Origin: JAOZTV01 sp965371805
GTDB lineage: Bacteria > Acidobacteriota > Aminicenantia > UBA2199
DNA: 64,000 nt
Direction of reading: 5' to 3'
Assembly (NCBI GenBank): GCA_965371805.1
Contig: CBDUZW010000002.1
Span: 62,001 to 126,000 of the forward strand
Part shown: in pieces, positions 25,429-34,418 of the stretch
Layout of the letters: each line of letters starts with the position of its first letter
How positions within the stretch are numbered: the stretch's first letter is position 1
Made by a program: the position numbers and the translations under genes
Notes under the pieces: model-generated
What the model saw: the letters and a program-made list of their open reading frames with translations, nothing else
Told to the model about the DNA's origin: nothing
Database searches by the model: none

Positions 25429-26521
25429 GATAACAAGAAGAAGTTTTTTAAAACTTATGAGTAAGGGAGCTGGAGCAGCTGCGGGTATACATTTACTTGG
25501 AGTTCCCGGTTTTACTGAAATATTAAAAGAAGAGATAGGACATGTACCGGTTGTTTGGATCCAGGCAGGCTCCTGCTCCGGATGTTCTGTTTCCTTATTA
25601 AATTCTTTGAGTCCAAAAATTCAAGATCTCCTACTTGGAGAAGTTATCCCAAAAAAACATATCAGCCTTGCTTTTCACCCAAATCTGATGGCAGCTCAAG
25701 GGCATAGTGCAATAGGTGTTTTAGATTATTATGGACAAAAAGAACAAAAAGGAAAATTTGTTTTAGTCTATGAAGGTTCTGTATCAACACTTGATAATGG
25801 AGTTTATTGTGAAGTTGGTGAAAAAGATGGACATGGAATTACAACTTTACAACATCTCAAAACACTAGCGCCTAATGCAATGGCTGTACTTTCAGTTGGA
25901 ACATGTTCTGCATATGGAGGGATACCCGGTGCAAAACCGAATCCTACAGGAGTTAAACCTGTCTCAGAAATATTAAAGAATGAAGGAATAAAAACGCCTT
26001 GTGTTAATATTCCCGGCTGCCCACCTCACCCGGATTGGATAGTTGGATCAATAGCAATGGTACTTGTTGGAGGATTGGGATATTTGGCAAAAAATCTAGA
26101 TGGGCTTGGGCGTCCTAAAGCATTTTTTGGTAAATTAATTCACGATAATTGTCATTTAAGAGGTAGTTTTGATCAAGGAAAATTTGCAAAACATTTTTCT
26201 GATGAAGGTTGTCTTTATGAATTAGGATGTAAAGGGCCAATAGCTTATGCAGATTGTTCTACCCGAATGTGGAATAGTTCAACAAATTGGTGTATAGGAA
26301 GTGGCAGCCCCTGTATTGGATGTGTTGAACCTGATTTTCCTTTTGAAACATCACTATTAAAAAAAGTAGATGTAAAAATGAAACCAGATGCATATCCACC
26401 AATTACATCTAAACAGGGAAGTGGAGCAAGTGCAATTGCGGTTGGCGCAATAGGGGTTGCAGCTGGAGTTGCAGCTGGTGCAGCTATAGCAAAATCTAAA
26501 AAAAGCGAAAAAGGGGAATAA
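25412..26521 (+). CDS. [NiFe]-hydrogenase small subunit, Tat-exported
   Basis: 369 residues. An N-terminal Tat signal (RRSFLKLMSKGAGAAAG) is followed by the proximal iron-sulfur cluster motif SCSGCSVSLLN, GTCSAYGGIPGAKPNPTG, and PGCPPHPDWIVG. The C-terminal part has the medial and distal cluster region with DNCHLRG and CIGSGSPCIGC, then a hydrophobic Ala/Gly-rich helix (about 330-355), likely a membrane anchor. It starts at GTG 25412 after GGAGGA; the GTG lies inside the protease gene. Electrons pass from the Ni-Fe site through it to the ferredoxin/NrfD partners. Confidence 0.95.
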   Translation: MKEKIKITRRSFLKLMSKGAGAAAGIHLLGVPGFTEILKEEIGHVPVVWIQAGSCSGCSVSLLNSLSPKIQDLLLGEVIPKKHISLAFHPNLMAAQGHSAIGVLDYYGQKEQKGKFVLVYEGSVSTLDNGVYCEVGEKDGHGITTLQHLKTLAPNAMAVLSVGTCSAYGGIPGAKPNPTGVKPVSEILKNEGIKTPCVNIPGCPPHPDWIVGSIAMVLVGGLGYLAKNLDGLGRPKAFFGKLIHDNCHLRGSFDQGKFAKHFSDEGCLYELGCKGPIAYADCSTRMWNSSTNWCIGSGSPCIGCVEPDFPFETSLLKKVDVKMKPDAYPPITSKQGSGASAIAVGAIGVAAGVAAGAAIAKSKKSEKGE

Positions 26522-26525
26522 AAAA

Positions 26526-27389
26526 ATGTCTGTTAATAGAAGAGATTTTTTAAAAATCTCAACCCTTACAGTTGGGGGTCTAGCTGTATCTACAAAATCT
26601 GTATTAGCAGGATCAAAAAAAGATAAGTTTGAAAATAATTTTGCAATGCTTAATGATAGTACAAAATGTACTGGCTGCAGAGCTTGTCAAACGGAATGTA
26701 AGACTTATAAAAAACTTGAACCTGATAAGCCAAATTATCCAAAAGAACTGGATGCAAAAAACCTTACACTGATAAAAATGCATAAAGATAAAGGGAAAAT
26801 GACCTTTGTAAAGAGGCAGTGTATGCATTGTAATATACCTGGTTGTGTATCTGCCTGTCCTGTAAGTGCACTTGCAAAACAGAAAAATGGAATTGTTAAT
26901 TATGATAAGAATAAATGTATTGGTTGCAGATACTGTATGGTTGCATGCCCATTTGGAGTTCCTGCATTTGAATATGATAAAGCTGCTCCCCAAATAGTAA
27001 AATGCGATTTTTGTGAAGATCAAACTACAATTGGCAAATCGACTAAATGTGCAAGTGTATGTCCAGTTGGTGCAATAACATATGGAACCAGGAAAGAGAT
27101 GATTCTTGAAGCAAAAAAAAGAATTAAAAACAGTCCGGGAAAATATGTCAATCATATTTATGGTGAGAAAGAACTTGGAGGTACATCTGTATTATATATT
27201 TCACCTGTGAAATTTGAAGATCTTGGATTTAGAGTTTTAGAAGAAAAGTCTCCAGTAGAAACATCAGAAGCAATACAGCATGGGGTTTTTAAGTTTTTTA
27301 TACCACCAGTGGCCCTTTTTGGAGCTCTTGGTTTGGTGAAAATTTTAACTGGAAGAAAAGAACAAAATTCAAAAAAAGGGGAGGTGTAG
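26526..27389 (+). CDS. Tat-exported four-cluster ferredoxin subunit (HybA-like)
   Basis: 287 residues. Tat signal NRRDFLKISTLTVGGLAVS, then four cysteine groups typical of 16-Cys [4Fe-4S] electron-transfer subunits: CTGCRACQTEC, CMHCNIPGCVSACP, CIGCRYCMVACPFG, and CDFCED...CASVCPVGA. A hydrophobic C-terminal helix (about 258-275) may anchor it. It should pass electrons between hydrogenase small subunit and the NrfD-type membrane protein. Five-base gap from the small subunit gene. Confidence 0.93.
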   Translation: MSVNRRDFLKISTLTVGGLAVSTKSVLAGSKKDKFENNFAMLNDSTKCTGCRACQTECKTYKKLEPDKPNYPKELDAKNLTLIKMHKDKGKMTFVKRQCMHCNIPGCVSACPVSALAKQKNGIVNYDKNKCIGCRYCMVACPFGVPAFEYDKAAPQIVKCDFCEDQTTIGKSTKCASVCPVGAITYGTRKEMILEAKKRIKNSPGKYVNHIYGEKELGGTSVLYISPVKFEDLGFRVLEEKSPVETSEAIQHGVFKFFIPPVALFGALGLVKILTGRKEQNSKKGEV

Positions 27390-27390
27390 T

Positions 27391-28551
27391 ATGAAAATTG
27401 ATGCAGCCCCAATGAAAAAGAAACTATGGACAAAGGGTTTTAACATAGGTGTTGTCCTTATTGTAATTGGTGCAATTTTTCTTTTAATCCGTTTTATATT
27501 CGGATTAGGTGCTATTACTAATTTATCTGATGGAATGCCCTGGGGATTATGGATTGCCTTTGATGTAGTATGTGGAATAGCCTTAGCTGCGGGAGGATTT
27601 ACAACTGCTGCACTTGTATATATATTTAATAAGGGAAAATACTCACCATTGGTAAGACCAGCTATTCTTACTGCTCTGTTTGGATATGCATTAGCTGGAT
27701 TTGGAGTGTTTTTTGATGTTGGAAGATGGTGGCAGATTTATAACCCTTTGCTTCCACAGAACTGGCAGGGAAATTCAGCACTATTTGAAGTATCTCTTTG
27801 TGTTATGGCCTATTTAGTAGTGTTGCTTATAGAATTTATACCGACTTTGACTGAACAGTGGTCTAAAAATGAAAGAGGCTTTTTAAAGTCAATTTCAGGT
27901 ATAATTGGTCCTGTTCTTAACAAAGTTGTAATAATTTTCGTTATTCTTGGAGTAGTTATATCAACTTTACATCAGTCATCACTGGGTTCAGTAATGTTAC
28001 TGGCAAAACATAATTTACATATTTTGTGGTGGACTCCATGGTTGCCCCTGATGTTTTTAATCTCAGCAATTGCTGTAGGTTTTCCAATGGTTGTTTTTGA
28101 ATCAACCCTATCGGCAAAAACATTTGGAAGGAAACAGGAAACAAAGATATTAAGTAGTCTTGTTAAAATTACGCCTTGGATTCTGGGAATATATCTAATT
28201 TTAAGAATTTGGGATGTTGTATACTATGGAAAAATAAAATATTTAGGAAGTAAATGGGGATTATTGTTTTTGATTGAGATATCACTTTTTGCAATTATTC
28301 CAATAATTATGTTCTTAAATGAAAAAAAGAGGAATGATCCTAAATGTCTTTTCAGAATGTCAACTATGGTAATAATAGGACTGATTTTAAACAGATTTAA
28401 TACATACCTCTTTGCATATTCACCAAGACCAGGGTGGCAATACTTTCCATCTATTGGTGAGATCATGGTATCAGTGTCAATGGTTTCTATCCTATTTGTA
28501 GGCTATAAGATAGTGTCAAATTATTTCCCTGTTTTAGAAAGACAGGAATAA
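27391..28551 (+). CDS. NrfD/HybB-type membrane quinone-interacting subunit
   Basis: 386 residues, about ten hydrophobic helices. The early GMPWGLWIAFDVVCGIALAAGG and GRWWQIYNPLLP-type segments, followed by WWTPWLPLMFLISAIAVGFPMVV, match the polysulfide reductase NrfD/HybB family. It completes a Hyb-like module: hydrogenase, ferredoxin and quinone-side membrane subunit, which reduces menaquinone with H2 or runs in reverse. It ends seven bases before a strong terminator stem. A second in-frame Met (27412) is an alternative start. Confidence 0.9.
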   Translation: MKIDAAPMKKKLWTKGFNIGVVLIVIGAIFLLIRFIFGLGAITNLSDGMPWGLWIAFDVVCGIALAAGGFTTAALVYIFNKGKYSPLVRPAILTALFGYALAGFGVFFDVGRWWQIYNPLLPQNWQGNSALFEVSLCVMAYLVVLLIEFIPTLTEQWSKNERGFLKSISGIIGPVLNKVVIIFVILGVVISTLHQSSLGSVMLLAKHNLHILWWTPWLPLMFLISAIAVGFPMVVFESTLSAKTFGRKQETKILSSLVKITPWILGIYLILRIWDVVYYGKIKYLGSKWGLLFLIEISLFAIIPIIMFLNEKKRNDPKCLFRMSTMVIIGLILNRFNTYLFAYSPRPGWQYFPSIGEIMVSVSMVSILFVGYKIVSNYFPVLERQE

Positions 28552-28557
28552 AGGATT

Positions 28558-28587
28558 AAAGGGGAGGTACCACCTCCCCTTTTTAAT
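28558..28587 (+). terminator. Rho-independent terminator of the hydrogenase operon
   Basis: Perfect stem of 11 bp: AAAGGGGAGGT (28558-28568), loop ACC, ACCTCCCCTTT (28572-28582), followed by further T residues. It lies just after the NrfD-like gene stop and is the clearest terminator in the window. The stem is symmetric enough to function weakly in the other direction for the reverse gene starting at 29211. Confidence 0.9.
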
Positions 28588-28596
28588 ATATTCCGA

Positions 28597-29211
28597 TTAC
28601 TTTTCAAACATTCGTTCTAGTGTAACTTCCTCTAGTTTTTCCTTTTTTATACTAAAATCAACTTTTCCTTTAATTATTTTGTTTTTTAGAATTTTTAATT
28701 TCAAGGAGACACGACCTCTTATAATTTCTATTATTTTTGTTGATTTATCACTATTTTGAATAATTGTAATTTTAATTGATTTATTCTGTTTTACACTATC
28801 TGGAACCTTACCAGATAGAACAACATTAATTAATTCTTCAAAAGTAAGATCAATACCCCAAAACTTTTCAATAAAATTTTTAAATATACCTTTCCAGTAT
28901 CTTTTTTTCTTAATATAAACTGCGGTCGTACTTTCACCAGCTAATATCAGTTTAAAATGGACTCTACCAAGTGGGTTCAATACGAATAATTTTCTATTAT
29001 TACTATCTAGTAATACAATGACTTTAGCACTATTTTTGTTTTTATTGTCCTTATAATTAACTTTTAAGCGGATCATTCTATGTGATTCATCATTTTTTGG
29101 TGAGATTTGATACTTGTATGTACTACAGGACATATATAAAATTATGATGAATAATGAAACTAAAAATTTTGCCAGAATTTTTATTTTAGTTTTGTCTTTA
29201 ATTTTTTCCAA
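28597..29211 (-). CDS. Probable lipoprotein, unknown function
   Basis: 204 residues. A Lys-rich start and a hydrophobic helix (about 10-27) end at Cys29 (IILYMSCS), compatible with a relaxed lipobox (the -3 residue is Tyr, which is atypical). The mature part is Lys/Ile-rich with alternating beta-like segments, including KVIVLLDSNNRKLFVLNPLGR, and resembles LolB-type or DUF4292-like outer-membrane lipoprotein folds, but similarity is too weak to name. It overlaps rarA by 31 bases, so it is expressed with it. Confidence 0.6.
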   Translation of the reverse strand: MEKIKDKTKIKILAKFLVSLFIIILYMSCSTYKYQISPKNDESHRMIRLKVNYKDNKNKNSAKVIVLLDSNNRKLFVLNPLGRVHFKLILAGESTTAVYIKKKRYWKGIFKNFIEKFWGIDLTFEELINVVLSGKVPDSVKQNKSIKITIIQNSDKSTKIIEIIRGRVSLKLKILKNKIIKGKVDFSIKKEKLEEVTLERMFEK

Positions 29212-30479
29212 TACTCTATCCTTTCATTAATTTTTTTCTCAAAACCCAAACTGTTTGGGATATAATAATTCTCCTCTTTTACAGAATCAGGCATTGTATT
29301 CATTGCAGTTGTTTTTTCTTTAAAATCATGTGCATATAAATAATCCTTTCCTGCTCCCTTTTTTCTTGAAATAAAATTTGCCGGATTGATTAGATGCATG
29401 GGGATACTTACTGATCTATATTTCGATATGATATCTTTCATTTTTTTTTCAGTTAAATAGAGAGAGTTACTTTTTGGAGCTAAAGCCAGATATATAGTTA
29501 TTTGAGTTAAAAAAATATCTCCTTCCGGAGATCCTAAAAAATCGTATGCCTCTTTCCCTTTTAAACATATTGTTAATGCTTCCGGATCTGCAAAACCGAT
29601 ATCTTCTGCAGAGATCCGAATCATTCTTCTTAATAAAAAATGTGGGTCCTCTCCACCTTCCATCATTTTATATAACCAGAAAAGAGAGGAATCAACATCA
29701 GAGTTTCGAATACTTTTATGATATGCAGATATTAATCCATACCGGTCGTCACCGGTTCTATCATAACCGCCAATTCGATTTGATATCACATCATCAATCA
29801 TATCCAAGTCAATTTCATCTCTATTTTTTAAATTTGTAACGATAACCTCAAGTAAATTGAGCATTCTCCGGCTATCACCGGCTGCATAATTGATAATCGT
29901 ATTTACTACTTTTTCCTCAATTTTAATTTTAGTGTTTAACTGTTCATTGATATATCTGATCCCCTTTTCCAGTATATTTTTTAGAGGATCATCATTTAAT
30001 GAAAACAATTCAAGGATTTTAATTCTGGACAATAGGGCTCGATTGATTTTATATGCCGGATTTTCAGTAGTTGTACCCAGAAGAATAATATCCCCCTGCT
30101 CCACAAAGGGTAAAAATGCATCCTGCATATGGCGGTTAAAATGATGAATCTCATCAACAAAGAGGACCAGGGGTTTTCCAGTTTCTTCTTTTGTCTTCTT
30201 TGCCTCTTTCATAACATCACGTATTTCAGCAATTTTTGAAACCGCAGCAGAAAATTCAATAGATGGATATCCGGAACTCTTCACCAATAACCTGGACAGA
30301 GTAGTTTTTCCAATACCCGGAGGGCCCCAGAAAATCAAAGAATTCAGTACGCCCTTTTCAATAAATGAGCGGATAATTTTTCCACTGCCGGTCAGGTGTT
30401 CCTGGCCTTCGAAGAGAGTGATGTCGTCGGGTCTAAGTTTATCGGCAAGCGGGAAAATATTTTCAACTGATTTATTCAT
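29181..30479 (-). CDS. rarA: Replication-associated recombination protein A (RarA/MgsA)
   Basis: 432 residues, AAA+ clamp-loader-like ATPase acting at stalled replication forks. Opening PLADKLRPDDITLFEGQEHL, Walker A FWGPPGIGKTTLSRLL, Walker B VLFVDEIHHFNRHMQDAFLP, sensor TTENPAYKINRALLSR, and the C-terminal SLFWLYKMMEGGEDPHFLLRRM and DYLYAHDF are all RarA-specific. It borders the defence island on its left. No defects seen. Confidence 0.95.
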   Translation of the reverse strand: MNKSVENIFPLADKLRPDDITLFEGQEHLTGSGKIIRSFIEKGVLNSLIFWGPPGIGKTTLSRLLVKSSGYPSIEFSAAVSKIAEIRDVMKEAKKTKEETGKPLVLFVDEIHHFNRHMQDAFLPFVEQGDIILLGTTTENPAYKINRALLSRIKILELFSLNDDPLKNILEKGIRYINEQLNTKIKIEEKVVNTIINYAAGDSRRMLNLLEVIVTNLKNRDEIDLDMIDDVISNRIGGYDRTGDDRYGLISAYHKSIRNSDVDSSLFWLYKMMEGGEDPHFLLRRMIRISAEDIGFADPEALTICLKGKEAYDFLGSPEGDIFLTQITIYLALAPKSNSLYLTEKKMKDIISKYRSVSIPMHLINPANFISRKKGAGKDYLYAHDFKEKTTAMNTMPDSVKEENYYIPNSLGFEKKINERIEYWKKLKTKLK

Positions 30480-30676
30480 TCATTACCTTTTTCGATACCA
30501 TACTTTACTTGATTTGAATATAAATGACAAGTTAAACAAAGTCCTGCAGCAGATAAAAAAAATATAATTCTTTACATTTAAATTTGAATATGTTCTAATA
30601 TTTTTGTTTGACAGGAAAAAAATAAAGAAGAGAAGGAAAAAAAATTATATTAAAATTCTTTGCCAATAATGTATCT

Positions 30677-30772
30677 ATGTGGCTTTGTTTAATTGCTTTG
30701 GCAATGGATACTAAACCTTCCATTGTGTTAAAGGAAGGTTGTGAAAATATTAAATTAGTAGAACTTAGATAA
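30677..30772 (+). CDS. Possible 31-residue coupled leader ORF or C-terminal remnant
   Basis: An open frame from the ATG at 30677 reads MWLCLIALAMDTKP then a 17-residue charged tail, ending in TAATG so that its stop overlaps the first base of the next gene's ATG. The same TAATG junction joins the following genes of the cassette. It could be a short translated leader, or the end of a deleted upstream gene (the frame stays open back to 30626 without a start). No family recognised. Confidence 0.3.
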   Translation: MWLCLIALAMDTKPSIVLKEGCENIKLVELR

Positions 30773-33180
30773 TGGCCAAAATACCTTTTACAGTATCAGC
30801 TCGTACGGCAAAATTGATTGGACAAGAGAATTTTGCTACTGCAGATGGTGCTATTGTTGAGCTTGTAAAAAACACATATGATGCTGATGGTAAAAATTGC
30901 ATTGTTATTTTTGAGAATCACGATGAATACTCAGACAATCCATCAATATATATCATTGATAATGGAACAGGAATGACTGATAAAGTCATTGAAAAGCATT
31001 GGATGACAATTGGAACGGATGATAAATTGCAAAATCATCAATCAAATAAAGGACGTGTTAAAACTGGAGCTAAAGGTATAGGTCGTTTTGCGCTAAATAG
31101 ATTAGGTGTTATAACAGAATTATTTACTGTTTCTCAAGAAACTAGTAAAGGATATATCTGGGAAGTTAATTGGGAAGATTTCGATAAAACTGGAGCAATA
31201 ATCTCAGAAGTAGAAGCGAATTTAGTTGAAGAGCCTGATTTAAATTTAACTACTGAGATAACAAATCAATTTTCACAAATATCAGGAATTAATGAGTTAT
31301 TAAAAGAAAATAAATTTGAAACAGGAACAATTATAAAAATTTCAAACTTAAATGATGAATGGGATGATGAAGCCATAAAAAAGTTATTTTCTAACTTGGA
31401 AATACTAATTCCTCCTAAAGAGCAATCTGACTTTGATATTCATTTATTTTCGACAATACAACCAGAGGATTTTGGCAAAGTTAATAGTGCATATTATGAT
31501 GATTATGACTACAAAGTAATAGCAAGTTATTTAGATGATTCTGATAAATCATTAATAGTTGAAATTCATCGAAATGAACTAGATATAGATATTCTTGAGA
31601 ATAAATATAAAGAGGTTTTTGATTTTGATACGATGAAAAGTAGTCCATATCGTTTGAAAGACATCAAGTTAAAGTCATTCAAAATAAAAACTTCCATACA
31701 TGATTTAAAAGGGTTTTCTAAAAATGTTAAAAACGAATTAATAAATAATATCGGAAAGTTCGGTTTCACTTTTTATTACTTAAAGAATACAATCTCTGAT
31801 AACAAAAGTGAAGGAGACATAAAGAGGTATCCCTATAAAGGATTTATTAGTGCAAATAGAAAAGCTTGGCTAAAAAAGTTTGGAGGGGTCAAAATATTTA
31901 GAGATGATTTCAGAGTTCGCCCATATGGTGCACATGGAGATGACTGGTTGAAATTAGGTGAAAGACAAGCACAAAGCCCAGGTGGTGCAGGCCAAAAACT
32001 CGGCGGGTTTCGAATTAGACCAAATCAAATTTCAGGAACAATTAATATCTCAAGAATTTATAATTCAAGTTTTCAGGATAAATCAGGACGAGAAGGTATA
32101 CAAGAAAATGATACGTTTGAATTATTTAAAAATTTATTACTAGAAATTATTAGCTTTTTTGAAAAAGACAGAAATACGATTATGTATTATTTTTCAGAAC
32201 TAGCAAAAAAAAGAAATCAAGCAGAAGAAGATAAAAGAAAAGCTAAAGAAGCAGCTGAAAGGGTTAGAAAAGACAAAGAGGCTGAAGAACAGAAAGAAGA
32301 AGAAAGGAATACAGATGAAGAAACAAAAAAAGAGAATACTTCGAGTGAATCTAATGTATCTCAGGATGAAGAGTCTTTAGCCAAAGGGTATTCTATTTTA
32401 GAACAAGAACTTGAAGAAAAAAATGAAGAAATAAGGTTACTTAGAAACCTTGCAAGTGTAGGCTTAATTATCTCGTCTTTTGCTCATGAAGTAAAAAGTC
32501 TGCGTTCAAGGTTAGTTCCAAGAACTGATTTTTTGATCCGAGAATTGAAAAAACATATAAGTGAATCAACTTTAAAAAAATTGAATCCGAATGATAATCC
32601 ATTTTATATGTTAAGGCTAATTCAAGAGGAAGACGTTAAATTAAAGCATTGGCTGGATTATTCATTAAGTTCTCTAAAAAGAGATAAAAGGGAAAGAAAG
32701 CCCCTTAATTTTGGTGTATATTTTGAAAAGTTTAAACAAACATGGAATAAAGCAGTTGGACAAAGAAATGTATCTATAAAACTTAATGGTGATAAAAATA
32801 GCTTTAATAATATAAGGGCATTTGAGGTTGATATGGACTCGATTTTCAATAATCTCCTGTCAAATTCTTTGAACTCATTAAAACAGAAAAATTCAGATAA
32901 AAAATCAATTGAAATTAATTGGTGTAGGAAAGGTGATTTTATAGAAATATTGTTTAGTGATAATGGTATTGGTTTAGTAAAAGAGTATAAAGAACTTCCA
33001 GATGAAATTTTTAATGTTAATGAAACCTCCAAACGTGATAAGCGAGGGAAGATAATAGGAACAGGATTAGGTTTATATATTGTCAAATCGGTTGTCGAAG
33101 AATATAATAATTCAACCATTACAATTGAAAATTTTAATGATGGCTTTTCTGTAAAACTTTTGTTTCCAATAAGAAAATAA
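30772..33180 (+). CDS. Double-GHKL ATPase/histidine-kinase-like sensor of a defence cassette
   Basis: 802 residues with two Bergerat-fold ATPase modules. The N-terminal module has IVELVKNTYDAD (N-box, 28-39), IIDNGTGM (61-68) and GAKGIGRFALNRLG (99-112), as in Hsp90/MutL/MORC-type proteins. Then comes a ~300-residue middle, a charged coiled coil (about 470-560), and a histidine-kinase-like half: SFAHEVKSLRS with His572 at the H-box position, the N-box NNLLSNSLNSL, FSDNGIGL (Asp730) and GTGLGLYIV. It should bind ATP at both ends and may phosphorylate the receiver encoded six bases downstream. No membrane segment, so an intracellular sensor. The gene is AT-rich like its neighbours. Confidence 0.85.
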   Translation: MAKIPFTVSARTAKLIGQENFATADGAIVELVKNTYDADGKNCIVIFENHDEYSDNPSIYIIDNGTGMTDKVIEKHWMTIGTDDKLQNHQSNKGRVKTGAKGIGRFALNRLGVITELFTVSQETSKGYIWEVNWEDFDKTGAIISEVEANLVEEPDLNLTTEITNQFSQISGINELLKENKFETGTIIKISNLNDEWDDEAIKKLFSNLEILIPPKEQSDFDIHLFSTIQPEDFGKVNSAYYDDYDYKVIASYLDDSDKSLIVEIHRNELDIDILENKYKEVFDFDTMKSSPYRLKDIKLKSFKIKTSIHDLKGFSKNVKNELINNIGKFGFTFYYLKNTISDNKSEGDIKRYPYKGFISANRKAWLKKFGGVKIFRDDFRVRPYGAHGDDWLKLGERQAQSPGGAGQKLGGFRIRPNQISGTINISRIYNSSFQDKSGREGIQENDTFELFKNLLLEIISFFEKDRNTIMYYFSELAKKRNQAEEDKRKAKEAAERVRKDKEAEEQKEEERNTDEETKKENTSSESNVSQDEESLAKGYSILEQELEEKNEEIRLLRNLASVGLIISSFAHEVKSLRSRLVPRTDFLIRELKKHISESTLKKLNPNDNPFYMLRLIQEEDVKLKHWLDYSLSSLKRDKRERKPLNFGVYFEKFKQTWNKAVGQRNVSIKLNGDKNSFNNIRAFEVDMDSIFNNLLSNSLNSLKQKNSDKKSIEINWCRKGDFIEILFSDNGIGLVKEYKELPDEIFNVNETSKRDKRGKIIGTGLGLYIVKSVVEEYNNSTITIENFNDGFSVKLLFPIRK

Positions 33181-33186
33181 AAGACT

Positions 33187-33831
33187 ATGAAATATAATTT
33201 AGGATATATTGATGAAGATGAAGGTTGGAGAAATACTTTCTATCAAATATTTAAAGATGACTTTAATGTTGTGTTATTTGATATAGTAAGTTCTACTACA
33301 GTCGAGAGTATTATTAGTGAAATTACAAATTTGAACCTTGATGGTATTGTTGTTGATTTTAGGTTAGATGAAACAGGTATTGTTAATTTTAATGGGGATG
33401 TAGTTGCGGAATCTTTACTAGCAGATAGACCACATTTTCCAATTATAATGCTAACTTCATTTGAACAAGATGCAATCGACAATGTAGAGGATGTCAATAT
33501 AATAAATGCAAAAGATGTACTAGATGGAGATAGTCCAGAAAAAATAGATGTTTTACGTTCTAAATTACAATCAAATATTCAAAACTATTATTCTAAGATT
33601 GAGAGGACCGAAAAACGAATAATTGAACTTGTTAAAAAGAGAAATGAGGGTAGTATTGAACCCAAAGAAGAGGAAGAGTTAACAAAATGTTATATGTATA
33701 TTGATGAAATCTATCCTGAAGAAAAACAAATTCCAGCGAATTTAATTCAACAAGGAGCGATTACAAAACTTAATGATTTTGTTTCTCAATCAAAAGAAAT
33801 ACTTGACCAATTAAAAAAGGGAAAACAATAA
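33187..33831 (+). CDS. Stand-alone receiver domain protein with C-terminal helical region
   Basis: 214 residues. Receiver fold: acidic cluster YIDEDEG (residues 7-13), phosphoacceptor Asp57 in GIVVDFRLD, Thr90 in IIMLTS, Lys109 in NAKDVL, the canonical receiver residues. The last ~95 residues are charged helices without any visible DNA-binding domain. Lack of a helix-turn-helix suggests it regulates partner proteins directly, probably the kinase-like upstream protein and the nuclease downstream. Its stop overlaps the HNH gene's ATG by one base. Confidence 0.8.
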   Translation: MKYNLGYIDEDEGWRNTFYQIFKDDFNVVLFDIVSSTTVESIISEITNLNLDGIVVDFRLDETGIVNFNGDVVAESLLADRPHFPIIMLTSFEQDAIDNVEDVNIINAKDVLDGDSPEKIDVLRSKLQSNIQNYYSKIERTEKRIIELVKKRNEGSIEPKEEEELTKCYMYIDEIYPEEKQIPANLIQQGAITKLNDFVSQSKEILDQLKKGKQ

Positions 33832-34418
33832 TGGCAGTATTTCGAGAACATACTCCAAAGAGACAAATAATTATCATAAAGGTAAGTTCTCATCAAGAAC
33901 ACTCAGTAGATTTAATGAGCGATTTTAAAAATAGATGTGGTTATTGTGATGACATAAAATTAGGGAATGCTGTATTCGAAGTAGACCATTTTGTACCACA
34001 AAACCCTAAAAATTTTGTGTCCACAATTGATTCTACTAAATATTCAAATTTGGTTTATTCTTGCATGTCCTGCAATCGAGCAAAATCAAATAAATGGCCC
34101 ACAAATAATGAAAAAGTTTTCAATAAAGGTGACGTTGGATTTTTTGACCCTTGTGATGATGAATACAACAATCAGTTTACAAGAGAAGACTCAGGTAGAA
34201 TATTACCAAATTCTGATTTAGGTAATTGGATGTATTATGAGTTAAAACTTCATAAACCACAACATGAAATTTTATGGAAATTAGACCAGTTCAAAAAAAC
34301 AAAAAAAAAAATTATGGAAATAGTAGAAGTAAATCCTACTGACATTGTTAATGTAAAAAAATTGCTTCAAATATGCAAGAACTTTGATGAATATTTCATT
34401 AAGTTGTCTGAAGTTTAA
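33831..34418 (+). CDS. HNH endonuclease-like protein
   Basis: 195 residues. HNH motif with structural zinc ribbon: CGYC (Cys36, Cys39), VDHFVPQ (Asp52-His53), NLVYSCMSCNRAKSNKW (Asn73, Cys78, Cys81). The remaining C-terminal ~100 residues are mostly helical and unassigned. In the cassette this is the likely effector nuclease; the downstream methyltransferase would be the modification partner. Start and stop overlap neighbours by one base each (TAATG). I cannot tell its recognition site. Confidence 0.85.
   Translation: MAVFREHTPKRQIIIIKVSSHQEHSVDLMSDFKNRCGYCDDIKLGNAVFEVDHFVPQNPKNFVSTIDSTKYSNLVYSCMSCNRAKSNKWPTNNEKVFNKGDVGFFDPCDDEYNNQFTREDSGRILPNSDLGNWMYYELKLHKPQHEILWKLDQFKKTKKKIMEIVEVNPTDIVNVKKLLQICKNFDEYFIKLSEV

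Noticed and set aside
26613..27155. 180-residue reverse ORF opposite the hydrogenase ferredoxin gene
   Set aside because: Antisense shadow of a certain gene; composition is that of the reverse strand, no ribosome site or family.
32658..33119. 153-residue reverse ORF inside the kinase-like gene
   Set aside because: Shadow frame of a strong forward gene with GHKL motifs.
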